Shown: in pieces, positions 44,305 through 57,889 of the stretch
Position numbering within the stretch: the stretch's first letter is position 1
Layout: each line of letters starts with the position of its first letter
Source of the DNA: Epinephelus fuscoguttatus
Lineage: Eukaryota; Chordata; Actinopteri; Perciformes; Serranidae
Length of the DNA stretch: 64,000 bases
Assembly: GCF_011397635.1 (NCBI RefSeq)
Contig: NC_064765.1
Location: forward strand, 31,276,632 to 31,340,631
Direction: 5' to 3'
Notes under the pieces: model-generated
The model's input: the letters and a program-made list of their open reading frames with translations, nothing else
Told to the model about the DNA's origin: nothing
The model's database searches: none
Made by a program: the position numbers and the translations under genes

Positions 44305-47300
44305 TGTAGTAAACTAGCAGCAAAGGCCAGTAACACCAGACTGGGTGTGGTGATCCTGATATGGGTGTTTTAAGAATATTCTGCCGACTATATTCTGCAT
44401 AGGAAGCTGCAGACTGCAGCAGCACCTGTGACTGGTAGACAAATCTGTTCCTTGTTAGCTGGAGAAACTCTGGACACTCTCTACAATATTTCACTAATAT
44501 CATATGGAAGAAATATAATAAACTCACTGTTGAGTTGCTACAGAAGAAGGTTTGTCATTATACAACATTTCGAACTTGATTACATGCACACTGGAAATGG
44601 GTCTAAGTGTATATCCTGCTGTAATGTTTTATATGCAGCAGCTGACAAGGAACCTATTAAAGGTTATCGTTTCCTTGTTAGCCGACGGGAAGTAAACAGG
44701 GACCAAAGCTGTTGCCTTGGCAACAGAGCAGCACCGAAACTATATAACGTGATAACATAATACTTAGATTACACTTTCCTATTTGATGTAGTGAGTGCTT
44801 TAATATATTTAAAATATGAAATACAAATATATATAATGTAATAAAACATCCTACATCAGGGAGTTCTCAGTTTCTGATTTTTGACTATGTACTAAAAGGT
44901 GAGCCTTCTACTTGGGATACTGGCTGTAGACTAATATTTTTAACACAGAGCACCAGAGTAAAAAAAACACACACTGGGATTGCTCTTGTTACTTAACACA
45001 CAAGTTAATCAATAAGCCAATCTCCCAACAACTCGCTGTATTCTTTTAGTTCACTCTCCACACCATGCTACAGGCCGGTTGGATGTGGAGGTGGATTACT
45101 ATTGGAGGAGAGTTGTCGAAGAGCGACGTGGTTGCAAAAGGAGTGAGTCCTTGTCTTGGTGGGCGCAGGAGGAGGAAGAAGAGGAGGGGGTGGAGGAGGG
45201 CCAGGAGGGAGGAAAGATGGATTTTTGGGTGGAGGGAGAGGAGGAGGCTGAAGAATGAAGACAGGGGAAGAAGGGGAGGACAGCGGGGAGGAGAGGGAAG
45301 AGAAGGTGGAGAAGGTGGAAATGGTGGATGGGGAGGTGGGGGAGATCGGTTCAGAACCGGAGTGAGAAGAGGAAGAACCTGAGACTAAAACAAACAAAGG
45401 AAATAAAACAGAAATGAGTTAAATTAATCAAGGAATAAAGAAAGGGAAGTCACTGGTTCTCAATCTGCATATGCTTTAAACAGTATCTCTAAAATTCTCA
45501 TTCACATTGGAACATTTATAATTTTCGTGACAACTAGTGTCACGATAACTCCAAGATAAAGCAGCAACTTATCAAATAGAAACAAAAAAGAAAAGAAAAA
45601 TAAAGTTACTAAAGTAATATTGGAGCTGGAATAAATAAAACAAATAGTGGGAAAGGTTTTCTCTGATATTTGTAGATATGAGGAAGAACTGATTAATATA
45701 AAAACAAGATAGAGGAAGCCATTTCTCCTTCTTGATGCCATTTTCATAATCAAATCATAATTGGCAAGTACAAAAAGAGGTAATAGGGTCACAATTAGAA
45801 GAGAGAAATGAGTCATGTTTATTAAAAAAAATCTCAGTTTCTGGGTGGAGATCTCGAAGGGTTCCTGAGTAGGAGTGAATGTTTGCATGTGTGTGTGTGT
45901 ACCTACCGGTCTCTGGGTCACTGAAGTCAGGCAGAGTCATGGCGTTGAGCTGTCGTCTGTCCGCTATGGCTCTGTCCAACAAACTGCTGCCACGCCCAGA
46001 ATCACTGCCATAGACACGTGTGGACACACGGGCACATATACAAACACAGACAGACAAAACAACACCTGAGCTGCAGTGTTTTTGCATTAATATAAGCAAA
46101 CATGTTTGCCAAAAGCAACAGATTGATAGATACAACCATTTAGTTTATCATAATGACTTGAGTTTATCTTTTATCTCAGACATGTGTTAGGATGTTACAT
46201 ACCTTGACATGTTTCGGTGGAAACTTTATCCCTATCAGCTGATTGACAGATCAGCTGATGAAGATGCGTCACAACCACCACCAAGTGACGCTTCTGAGGA
46301 AGGCGGAAGTTTCCGCCAAAACATCTCAATGTATGTAACATCCTAACACATGTCTGAGATAAAAGAACTAAAGTCATTGTCAGAAACTGAAGACATAATG
46401 AACACCATTGAACCATGTAGTTTATCGTTTTGTTTTAGTTTAAGCTTTAGTTCAGTCAACAGAAGCTCTTTCCAAGTTCAAACTTAGCCGAGATATGACA
46501 AAAGTGTTAACTAAGTGGAGATTTACACATCACTACATTTAAAATTGGTTGCACCACACAAACTAGTTCTTAGGTGGAGATTAGTTGTTACTTAATATTA
46601 ACACCCAGCAACTGCCAGGTTTAACTGCTACGTTAGCACACTAGTATATGTATGACCTGTTTAGACTGAAGACTAAAAGATGTAATATGAAATATGACCA
46701 AGACATCTGACATGACCCTTGATCAAAGTGCTGTTTAATAAGGATGTAAACTAGATTAGAAGATGTTAAACGCCATTTTACAAAAATAAAATTATATTTT
46801 GAATTATAAAAAAGGGCAACACTGTTCGATTAAATGACTAAATAGCATAGGTTAAAGGGTCAGTTCTCCCCCAAAATTAAAAATACATATCTTTCCTCTT
46901 ACCTGTCATTTTGGTGTGAGTTGCAGAGTGCTGAGATGTCTGCCTTCTCTCCAGTGTAACGGAACTAGATAGCACTCCACTTGTGATGCTCAAAGCACCA
47001 AAAATATGTTCATAAAACTCAACAGCAATGGAACCATGACCCAGTTACTTAACATAATCCGCAGACCTTCTTGTGAGCAGTTTGATGTAGGAACTATTTT
47101 CTTTCTGCTGAACCACACCTGCCTAATGTATCATCATGCAGAAGTCAGCATGCGTCTACTACCAGCTCACCTAGCATCACTGAGCAACCTAACATTACAG
47201 TTTCACAGATGAGGACACAATTGATGTTTACATCGCACACTGTCAAAGGCATGAGCCTCTTGTGCATGAGCAGATGCACGCTTCCTTCTGCATGGTGATG

Positions 47301-47636
47301 TGGTTGGCGGGTATAGTATAAACATAAAAGGCCCTCTCTAGAGCCAGTGTTTGTTATGACCATTTCGGGCTACTGTAGAAACATGGCATGCTCTATGAAG
47401 AGGACACGCTGCCGATGTTGGTATGAAGTGCTCTTTCTAGACTAAGGAAAACACAACGGTTCCTAGTTTCAGGTTGTCATACACCCATGAAACCATAAGT
47501 ATGAATGTTGTATTCCATTGCTGCCAACAAATCACCCTGCTCCTTTAAGTTGTAATGGTGCAACCTGATTTAGTTAATCACTAGTTTGAATGAATGAAAC
47601 CAAAACAAATATCAGGACTGGTATTTGCATTTGGGG

Positions 47637-47667
<31 letters not shown>

Positions 47668-50600
47668 ACCTGGGGTTGGTAAGATTGTAAAAGCTCTTCC
47701 AGATCTGCAGCATGTGTTTACATGTGAGCAGAGCTTCCTCTGGTCCTCTACACATCGACTCCAACTTCACCTTGGTATACAGCAGACTGCAATACACAAC
47801 ACACAAGATGACATGGAAATAAAAGACACTTTGCGTTAGCTTTAAATGGAGTGTTGTGGTAGCGTGTGAGACTCACTTGAAGTTTTCAGGGTACTCGGAC
47901 AGAGCCATCTCTATAATATTGAGAGCATCGTGGTAGTGTTTCTGAGCAGAGAGCAACAGGGCCAGCAGATGAAGGGAGTGGACGTCATCCCCTTGGAGCT
48001 GCAACGCCTGTCGTACATAGCCTAGTGCCTCAGGGATCTACACACACACACACATACAAACTACTGGTTTTCACTATAGCTGGGGTACAAGCACCATGTA
48101 AAGTGACAGATGTGTAACTTCCTAATGTTTTCTGACTTTCACTGTTCAGTATCCATGCTTTTGATATGTACATTAAGCTCTTATTATTACTGTAGACTGT
48201 GTTACCTGTCTGGACACGGCAAGCTGCAGGGCCAAGTAGAACGCTGCTAGATGGTCAGTGGGAGACAGACTCTGAGCTCTACAGAGAAAGATATTTTGTG
48301 TGTTCAGACATGCTGAATAAAAAGTTAAATAAGATTACATGAAAGTTTAAAGATCCCTGTGGGGAAATTGGGTCTCTGCAGTAGCAGAACAGTAAAAGGG
48401 CAGTAAAGAGAGGAAAGTAATAGTGCGTGTAAGAAATCAAACCAGAGGATATTTAAACATTTAGACACAATTCAAAACTGTGACACCATATTAATAAGCA
48501 TGATGGTGGAATATAAAACATGATAAGATATATTACAGCATTATAAAACTTACGGTATACTCCAGGAGGAATAACCACATTTATGTGAATAGTATTAATA
48601 TTTAAAGTACAGGAAAACCCTCACAGATGACAAACTGTGCTAACAGACATGGGGTTCAACTGATACAGGTAAACACAATAGATTGATAAGGTCCTAAATT
48701 CAAAACCGTTCCCATTTTGTTAGACTGAGAAGCAGTTTTTTGCTGTGACAAAATAATTCTGAGGGAGATGTGGGTGTGAAAGAGAAAACAGAGAGCAACA
48801 TGGCTCAGTCCCAACCTCTGGAAGGCTCCCAAAGCTTTCCTCTGGTACTCCTCCTGTGTGCTTCGCAATGATGCTACAGAGACGCAGAGAGACAGAGTGA
48901 GGGACAGAAGGAGAAAGACAGAATGCAGTCAGGCACATTATACAAGAATACAAGTAGTGCTACAGTCAGTGGAGTCAAACAACAACAATATTTAATGTAG
49001 TATGTGAAGTCTTGATGTGTCGATATGTGAAAACATCACGTAGAGAATGAGCAATAAAAACTGATGTGAGCTCTGTCTGGATTATTTTCTAAATTTCACA
49101 TGAGATACATGACTTATGGCAATCTCCCAAGTTTTCTACTTGTGTGTGCCACACTAACTGCTAACTTTTTAAAAAGATTTTCTTTGGCTTTGCCTTTATT
49201 TGATACAACAGTTGAAGAGCGAAGGGGGAGAGAGAGGGGATGACATGCAGCAAAGAGCCGTGGACTGAAATTGAACCCACAGCCGCTACGGCAAGGACAT
49301 AGCTTTTGTACCTGGATGCCCATTCTACCCGCTGAGCTATTGGGTGCCCCACGCTAACTGAAATTTTAATCCTAATGTTAAAGTGTCCCTGACTGTCATC
49401 GTTTCTTGTCAGGGATGTACAAGAGCATACCTGTAGATTTGGAGGGAATTCATTTTTTAAGAACATGAAAAAACCACATTAATACTATTTTTGCTAATCT
49501 GATCCAAACCATATTTGAAGGTGCTTTTACAGATGTGTCTCAGTCCAGACACTCTGGATGCTCAATTCGAATTTCAAATGTCTTTGACACAACACACGAC
49601 AACTATGTCAAATCCAGAGTGACAGAAGCGCTGAGCAGATCCATGCTACCACAAGCACAGCGCTCAAGAGGACAACATGAGGAGCAACATGCCATGGACA
49701 GTCATCAAAATAAATTGTTTGGGGGGCGAAATGATGGAAAGCTGCGTCACCAGCGTAGCTACGCAGTTACTGACACCTGTTGTTACCACAGCAACCCATG
49801 CAGATAGGTTGGTGATGTCTAGACACAGAAATCTGATCTGAAACTTGTAAGTAACAGTGTGGATGGTCTGTCTTCAGGATTTGATTGAAGAAGCAATTCT
49901 GATTTATCTGTGGTCTGAATGTAAACTAAGTGTTTGATGCTCAAAATCTTCTGGTGGAGAATCCCCAAACCCGCTGCTTCATATGTGCCCCCCCCCCCCC
50001 CCCAAAATATTAAAACGAAACCTACGCCCTTGTACAAGAGCACACGCACACAGAGACCTACCATCAGTGGCTTTAAGGCTGTAAACCAGCCCGACGGCCA
50101 AGAAGCCTTTGGCTCTGAACTCAGCTGCTTTCTCCCCCATATCAATCACCATCTTTGCAAAGCACTCCCCCTCGTCCAACTGGATTGTGGGAGCAGACAG
50201 ATATATAATGAGAGAGAATGGAGAGAAAAAAAGAGATTTCAGACTAGAATAGGATGACTTAGAAAAATACAGGTGTTCAGGGAAGGGCATTACCAGAGCA
50301 AATGCTAAGATGCTAAGATACTTCAGCAACTATTCTCACCCAGTGGAGAGGGCCGATACATAGTTTGACAGCCAGCAGTGGGATGGTGGGGTCGTCTGGC
50401 TTCAGCCGAATACACTCCTTAAGGACCTTAACGGCACGAGCTGATTTCCCAGCTGCCATCAGTGACAGGGCGAGCTGGTACCACAAGTGGAACTCCTCAA
50501 AGGCAAACTTCATGGCTCTCTCCAAACACTAGAGACATCATAGTCAGGGCACATTTAATTCCCACATTCAGGGTTTCTGTAAGCTTTGTCAAGTTGTACA

Positions 50601-53600
50601 GCCATTTTAGAGCCAATTGGATTGTAATAAAACATTTATTTGTTTGGGGAAATGTGAAAACAATTAAAGCGTGATTATACGTGGGTGTACTATAGGTGTG
50701 GGCTTTAACACTTTTCACATTGTGACTACGCATCCCAGAGAGGGATTACTCACCTCTGACAGCATCTCATACTGCCCTCTCCTGCCTAGAGCTATAGTCA
50801 GCAGGTCGTACACCACAGAGGCAGACTGCAAGCTGATGATACGATCATTGTTGTGTTCGGGGATTCTGCTCAGGACAGCGTCACGGTTAGCCTGAAACAT
50901 ACATATAAATGTAGAAATAGAATTATTTCAAAGTTTCCAAACCCGAGTTGAGGATCCGGAGCTTTAGAGAGGGGTCTGAAACATTTTCCAAAGACTGTTT
51001 GTGTCTTACCATGGACTCACTGATGAGCAGCAGCAGCAAAGCTTCTTCTGTGTTCTCCTGAGGGCAAAACAGACTGAGAGAGAGAGAAATGCACAAAGAG
51101 AGTCAGAAAGATGGAGTTGGACAAGGATGAGAGGGAAAGGGAAAGAGAAACATTGAGAAAAAGGTAATAAGGAGGAGATGAAGAGAGCTGCTGGTGAAGA
51201 AGTACATTGGCAACAGTCTATTTTTAGAGCCATGTTGGCTATTTTCCCCGCGTATTCCAACTTTACATTATCACTTACTTCTCTCCTGAGTACACCCGTG
51301 GGCGTCGGCTTAGGCTGTAGTTCTTGCTGTGAGTGTGTCCCTGCCGTGTGGGATCGTCCAATGGCGACACAGTGGGTGGGTCTTCCAGAGGAGACCAGTA
51401 ACTCTGTTCACACATCCCTCTAAGCAAGATCTCTGCAAGCTGTCTGGCTATGGTCTGCATTCACAGACACAAACATACACATACACACATTTGGCAACGA
51501 TACTCTGGCACCAACACAGCAGCAATCTGTTTACTTGGGGCTCACTTTGCTTCTTATATAATTAGAATACAGTTAAAGATTTTACCTCTGAACAGCCTGT
51601 TATCTGGTACAGGCAGAATCAAATATTAAGTCTACTTGCTTGGGATGGCTTTACATCGATACAAATCTGCACGCAAGTTCAGGTCAGCCCTTACAGTTTC
51701 TAACAGACAAGAGGCTGGACGAGAATTTTTTGTAAAACTTGGACATATTCAAATTTTACAGATTAAAGCAGAGTGTAAATAGCTAGGTATTAGTAGGGAA
51801 GCACCAACATTTTTAAAGGAATAGCTTGACATTTTGGGAAATACTATTATTAGCTTTCTTGCTGAGTGTTAGATGGGAAGATCAATACCACTGATAAATA
51901 TGTAGCTTGCACCAGCAACTGCTCAGCTTATTTTAGACAGGAGTCAAAAGTAACAAACTCTCCCAAACAGCACCTGAAAAACTCACTAATTAACACACTT
52001 TCTTTGTTTAATCCTTACAAAAAAATTAAGTAAAGAAGTTGGGGGTGAGACTACTCCTTGCCTGGATGAGGATGTCCTGAGGTTGCCAGGCAACCAGCAG
52101 GGACCTACCAAACTCTGCAAGAAAGCGAATACGTGAATTTCCCAAAATGTCAAACTATTCCTTTAAGTAAGCCAGAGGAGAAGCATGAGAGAAGTGATAT
52201 CAAAACATCTCCTTATGTCAGAGCAAAATAAAAAGCCAACCTCCCATCCCATCCCTCACCATGCGCAGGCTCTGGGTGGTCCTGTTCTCAACAGCCCGAA
52301 GAATCTCCCGAAACCGGCCCACGCCTCGTGTCAGGTTGCTATGGCAATGCAGCACGGTAACAGGAAGAAGGACACTTGTCAGAGTCTGTAGTGTGTGTAA
52401 GTGTGAATGCAAGATACTTCAAAACAGACGTGTGCATTATCCATACTGTGTCCAAAACACTTCCAAGTTTCTATCTACGTGTAAGTCAGTGAGAACATAA
52501 ATATTTAGTAGCATGACTGGCAGATGTTTTTTTTGAACCACACCTTTGCCACATTGCAAGATGATACAGAAAAAAGCAGGTCTTAAGGTGATGTAAAGCA
52601 AACTACATCTTCAACAAAAATGCTCACATGTCTCAGGACTTTGATGTTTGTCAGTTTTTTAGGATATTTAATTCTGTGCTGGGCAATTTTGCACGTTGGC
52701 AGCTTCAAATGAAAACAATGTTTTTAATGTTATTATGGTTGGAAAGGTATAAGGAGATGTTAGTGAACTACATTTTCTTTTTATAATTTCCTGTGATGAA
52801 GTCTAAATACCGGACACCAGTATTTCATTTTATATGAACAGGAAACATTTATAGTGTCTTCATGTTTTAGGTTCCTTCTCTTTCCCTCTCCTGACACTGA
52901 AGTGGAGCCATTGCACAAACAATCAGCTAGCCCTGTACAGAAAAGCTACTAAGACAGAAATTTGACAGACTTCATTCAGCCCCCTGAAAAGTAATTTCTT
53001 TCTGCTACAGCCTTGAAACTATCTCTGCTGTAGTTAAAACAACAACATGGTGGGAACTACTTTCTGCCGCACTGTGTATGTAACTTATCTGTGTTCACAC
53101 TTTCTGCTTTCATCAACCTGTCAACAGCTTTCTAACTACAAAGTGGGTGGAAAGTGCCCACAAAGGGTTTCTTTCTCTCATGTACCTATCTATCTACCAC
53201 CACTCTTTCTTACCCATTCTTGAAGTGGATGACATGAGCTCTTTGCAGGCCTGTCTCCAGGAAGTAGCCCAGTTCCAGGTCCTGGGCAGTTGGGCCGGGC
53301 TTTGGGCTACGGTTCTGCATTCCAGCTGACAACGCCTGCAGAAACAGACATACAGAGATAAAGAAAGAAATACAAAAGCTTACAACAAATGCAGAGAAAA
53401 TTCTGCTGAAAGTTTGCTGAAAGCTGATCTAAATTAATAATGTGTGAAATACTAATACTGACTACTATTTGTCAAAGTACATCAGTGCAGTAAACTTTTA
53501 CATAGCGGAACCAAAGATTGGCTTTTATGTTTGATGCACAGCTGCAGCTAACAAAATGAAAAGAGGGTTAACTAAAAATAATGAGCTGTGGTGGTGAGTC

Positions 53601-56600
53601 ATCAGTGTAGCAGCTATATGTAAATAAGAGACAGACCAGATTCAGTCTGTGTGTATAATCTTGGACAGGAAATTCTCAGGGGAAACACTGGGACTGATAT
53701 AATTTCATGACAGTAAGATTCAAATTGGCTCACTCACACTATTTCATTTCCACAGTGGCCTATTTAACAAATTTAATTTATTTATGCATGAGAAGTGATA
53801 ACTAAGCAGGATACAGATGATCAGGATTCTGTCTTCTGCAGCTAATAAAGTATGTACAAGAGGAGCTACATGAAAAATGTACATTTATTCAGTACTAATA
53901 ACACATAACTTTATCTGCCTGAATTTCTGTTTCTTGTGTTGGATTAATAATCCAGTGTTGTCATGTTGAAATTATGATAGGAATATAATAATTAGGCTAT
54001 GGCTGATAAACACACCTGTTGTTGGGACCAAGTCATTGTTTTGACACAAGTAAGTCTCAAGTCTTTGCACTTGGAGTTTCAAGTCTTAAACAAGTTATAA
54101 CGGGCTCTTCACCAAATGTAACGTCATTTCAACAACAGATTAATATAATAACTTTATGAAAATCATGAATGCTTCTCAGAATTTGTCTTTGTTAAAACAA
54201 GTTTGTTGGAATATATTGCATCTGTCTGTAACTTTAGACCCGCATGTTTTGCATTATGCAATTTGTTTTGGTTTTTTTTGGTTGACTTTTCTGTAGTTTT
54301 TGTATGTGAACAAAATTATCTTTGGAATTATTTTTATGTAACATTAGTTCTTCACGGTTCTCTCCTTTATTTTATTTATTTATTTATCTAACCTTTATTT
54401 AACCAGGAAGTCCCACTGAAATTGAAATCTCAGAAAGGTGCAGAGGTAGGCCATAAGTTTTCCCAATATTGCTTTAAAGATAAAAATATAGTGGTGCTGT
54501 TGTCAGCCAGTGGTCAATGATGTACAACCCACCAAATCATGCAACTTGATTGGATGCTGTTGGATCTGGGGAATTAAATGTAAACTTTCTGGGAATGACC
54601 AGAATTAAGGTTAGCTGACTCATCTGAAGGGAAATTAAATTATTTCTGACACACTTTCAAATAACATGTCTTTGGATGTCCTTCAATTTTGTCAAATTGA
54701 GTCTAAAGTTATCAAATCTGTGACTTAAGTCCAAATTATGTGGCTCATGCCCACACCTCTTGTGAGCACACTGAGGAGAAATGTTACTAACAAGGGCTGT
54801 CAGATCTCAGAACATGTAATTACATCATTTCATCAATCAGCAATGTGTTGATGTATTAGTCAGTAATTGTTTTGTATAACAGATTAATCATCAACTCATT
54901 TTTCAAGCAAAAAAGCTAAAAAAAAAAATCTTTGTTACCAGCTTCTCTGTTGTGAAGATTTGCAGCTTTTCTTTGTATAATGTGATAGTAAACTACTTGA
55001 AGACTTCACTGTGGGCTTTAGGAATTTATGAAGTGTATGTCTCACAGTTCTTTGACATGTTACATATATATGAAATGTACAGCTCTGAACCCAGCCTGAC
55101 TATGAAATATTCCTATAATTTATGATGTTTCTGTCCCTCTGAACCACATCTACTTTGTGACTTCATCCAGGTTATATACTTTCTGTCACACCTTACATAA
55201 ACCTTACTTCTGCTGTATCCAACCATGAGTTTATAGAGTACATCTCATCATCTCACAGAAATATCAGTATAATTTGATGTCAGGACTGTTTGATTTGTAT
55301 CCTCCTGCCTTTTTTTTTTTTTTTCAGTTTCTTGTTGTTTGCCAGCTCAGTCTGTGCGTCCTCTCAGACATTCTCCCAATAAAGAGGAAGACATTTGTTT
55401 GCCAGTTGGCCGTCATGGGCGGTAATGCATTAGTCAAACTTGCACACTGACAGCAGAGTATTCATCACACACCCACAGGGATGGCATTGGCAGAGCATTT
55501 GGGAGTCCAGGTGCTAACAAGATATTTGATGAGCGCTTCTGTGTCACCCAGAGAAAAACACTGCAATAGACAACAAGTATGCCAATTTCACACCCTCAGA
55601 CTGGAGGTCTGATTGAGACATAACATAACATGACACAAACATATACCTTCTCAGCCTCCTGCAGGTAGAGCAGGGCAATGTCTCCAGACTTTTCATAGCA
55701 GGTGATGATTTCCTGCTCCCGATCTGTTGTGCTCCTATTAGACGATGGAGACCCAGTGTTCTTATTGGATAGAGACGGAGAGGCAGCTGGGACTTTCTCT
55801 AGACACAGTCCTGAGGGGAGAGACGGAAAGAGAGCTCAGGGTGACAAGGAATAGACAAAGAGAGACAAAGGCCACAAGTCAGTTATCACTGTCTGGTATT
55901 CATTAGTATATAAACATTCATATATTGGATAGACAGGGCATCTACAGATATCAGACACTTGTAATTTACTGTTTTTAAAACCTTTTAAAGAGAAATGTTA
56001 ACCAAATTTTTGTACAGATCATCATCTCCTATTCAACCATTGCAGGTTAAGTATGAAGCTAAGTAATGTATATGCTGATCCATGTGCAGAAAAGTTTTAT
56101 GTATATGTATGTAATCTACATTTTGCAGACAGGTAAATGCGAGTCTAAATTAAAGAATTTGGTAGTAGGTTTATGGATTTGTAACATCAGAAATGTGGAC
56201 TTTCACACAGAGTAATTTTGACTAAAATGAATTAAAATATGGATAAATTAAATTAGATACAAAGTTTGTGGCAATTAAGACCCCACTTATAATGAAATTT
56301 AAGGCCTAATATTTTATAAAATTGAAACTGAAGACAGGGGCGGCACGGTGGTGTGGTGGTTAGCACTCTCGCCTCACAGCAAGAGGGTTGCCGGTTCGAT
56401 CCCAGGCGTGGGAGCCCTTCTGTGCGGAGTTTGCATGTTCTCCCCGTGTCAGCGTGGGTTCTCTCCGGGCACTCCGGCTTTCTCCCACAGTCCAAAGACA
56501 GATTTGGGGACTAGGTTAATTGGTAACTCTAAATTGTCCGTAGGTGTGAATGTGAGCGTGAATGGTTGTCTGTCTCTATGTGTCAGCCCTGCCATAGTCT

Positions 56601-57834
56601 GGCGACCTGTCAAGGGTGTACCCTGCCTCTCGCCCAATGTCAGCTGGGATAGGCTCCAGCCCCCCCGCGACCCTCAAGAGGATGAAGCGGTTAGAAGAAG
56701 AAGATGAAACTGAAGACATTTTAAGACTTTTCAAAGACCTGCAGACACCCTGTTAGAGTTGTTTGGTCTAGTTTTTGACAATCTGATGATCATTTTCTCC
56801 TACTGATGATTGATTTTCAATCATAAATGAGTTTGCAACTGTCCCATGAAAACTGCATTTGGTTACACAAATGGATGAAATAAGAACATAATGATATTTA
56901 AAAAGGAAAATGCTAGAACTGAATATCTTTTATTCAACGGTGACCAGAGCTGCTTGTTATGTGACTGTGTGTGGTTCATCATATCACAGGTTATTCCAGA
57001 TCTGTTTATCAGCAGTGACAGTGTACTGCCATCATGTGGAGTAAAGATGTACTGCAGAGGTTAGGGCTGACAAAACTGATGGAGGGAGACATGAAACGAT
57101 GGCTGGGTGTGTATATGTGTGTTTATACCTTTAGTAGCGTATGCCTCTGCTATCATGGACAGCCGATACACAGGAGCTCCCCCCAGCTGCATGTCGTCCA
57201 GGTTCACGTGGCTGTAGTGACCTGTTAATACATCAATTATGCATGAATTAATTAGTACACCAGTAATCTGTACAGACAACCGAGCACACTTTTTGATTAA
57301 TAACATCATACCATACACAAATACTAAATAGGAGTAAATAAACCAAACAAGAGCAGTGTCCATGATACCTAAAGCGTCTCTGTATTCTCCCTCCACATAG
57401 CACAGTTTGGCCATCAACAGGCTGGCTTCCTGAAGGTAATCGGCCTAGAGGACAAAATAAGAGTAAAAAATGAAAACATATTCTCTTTCAAATATTTGTT
57501 TGTATTTGCTGAGTTGAGTTTCCGTCTCCAGATTTCTATCTACTGATTTTGAGTGCTTGCATGAATCTGTGAAATTAAATTATGTGACAGAAACTGAAAT
57601 TTGTAAAACAAATAAGAAACAAAGTGACAACTGGTGACTTCAGCCACTTTGTCTACCGGCTCCACATCCACAGTTACCTTGAGGTTTCCTCTGTCCAAAG
57701 CAGCAGTGAGGTGTTTCCTGACCTCCACCAGTTTAGGTCGTGGGCCCCTGGGACTGGCTCCCTGTTTGATGGGGTTTTCCTTCAGGTACGTCTGAAGCTT
57801 GCATTCTCCCAGCAACAATTCCCCTAGATCATCT

Positions 57835-57889
<55 letters not shown>

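Noticed and set aside
45065-45382. Plus-strand Arg/Gly-rich frame (105 codons)
   Set aside because: Exact antisense shadow of the Pro/Ser-rich ttc7b exon; no splice or start context of its own.
49535-49807. 90-codon plus-strand ORF in ttc7b intron 12
   Set aside because: Sits in repeat-like sequence, no homologous motif recognised, no splice signals that would make it an exon.
56348-56403. Possible tRNA gene (A and B boxes present)
   Set aside because: The head cannot fold as a complete tRNA, and it is followed by a SINE body with a target duplication, so it is a SINE promoter.
56253-56707. Frames on both strands of 80-119 codons
   Set aside because: They lie across the SINE and its tail; no protein motif.
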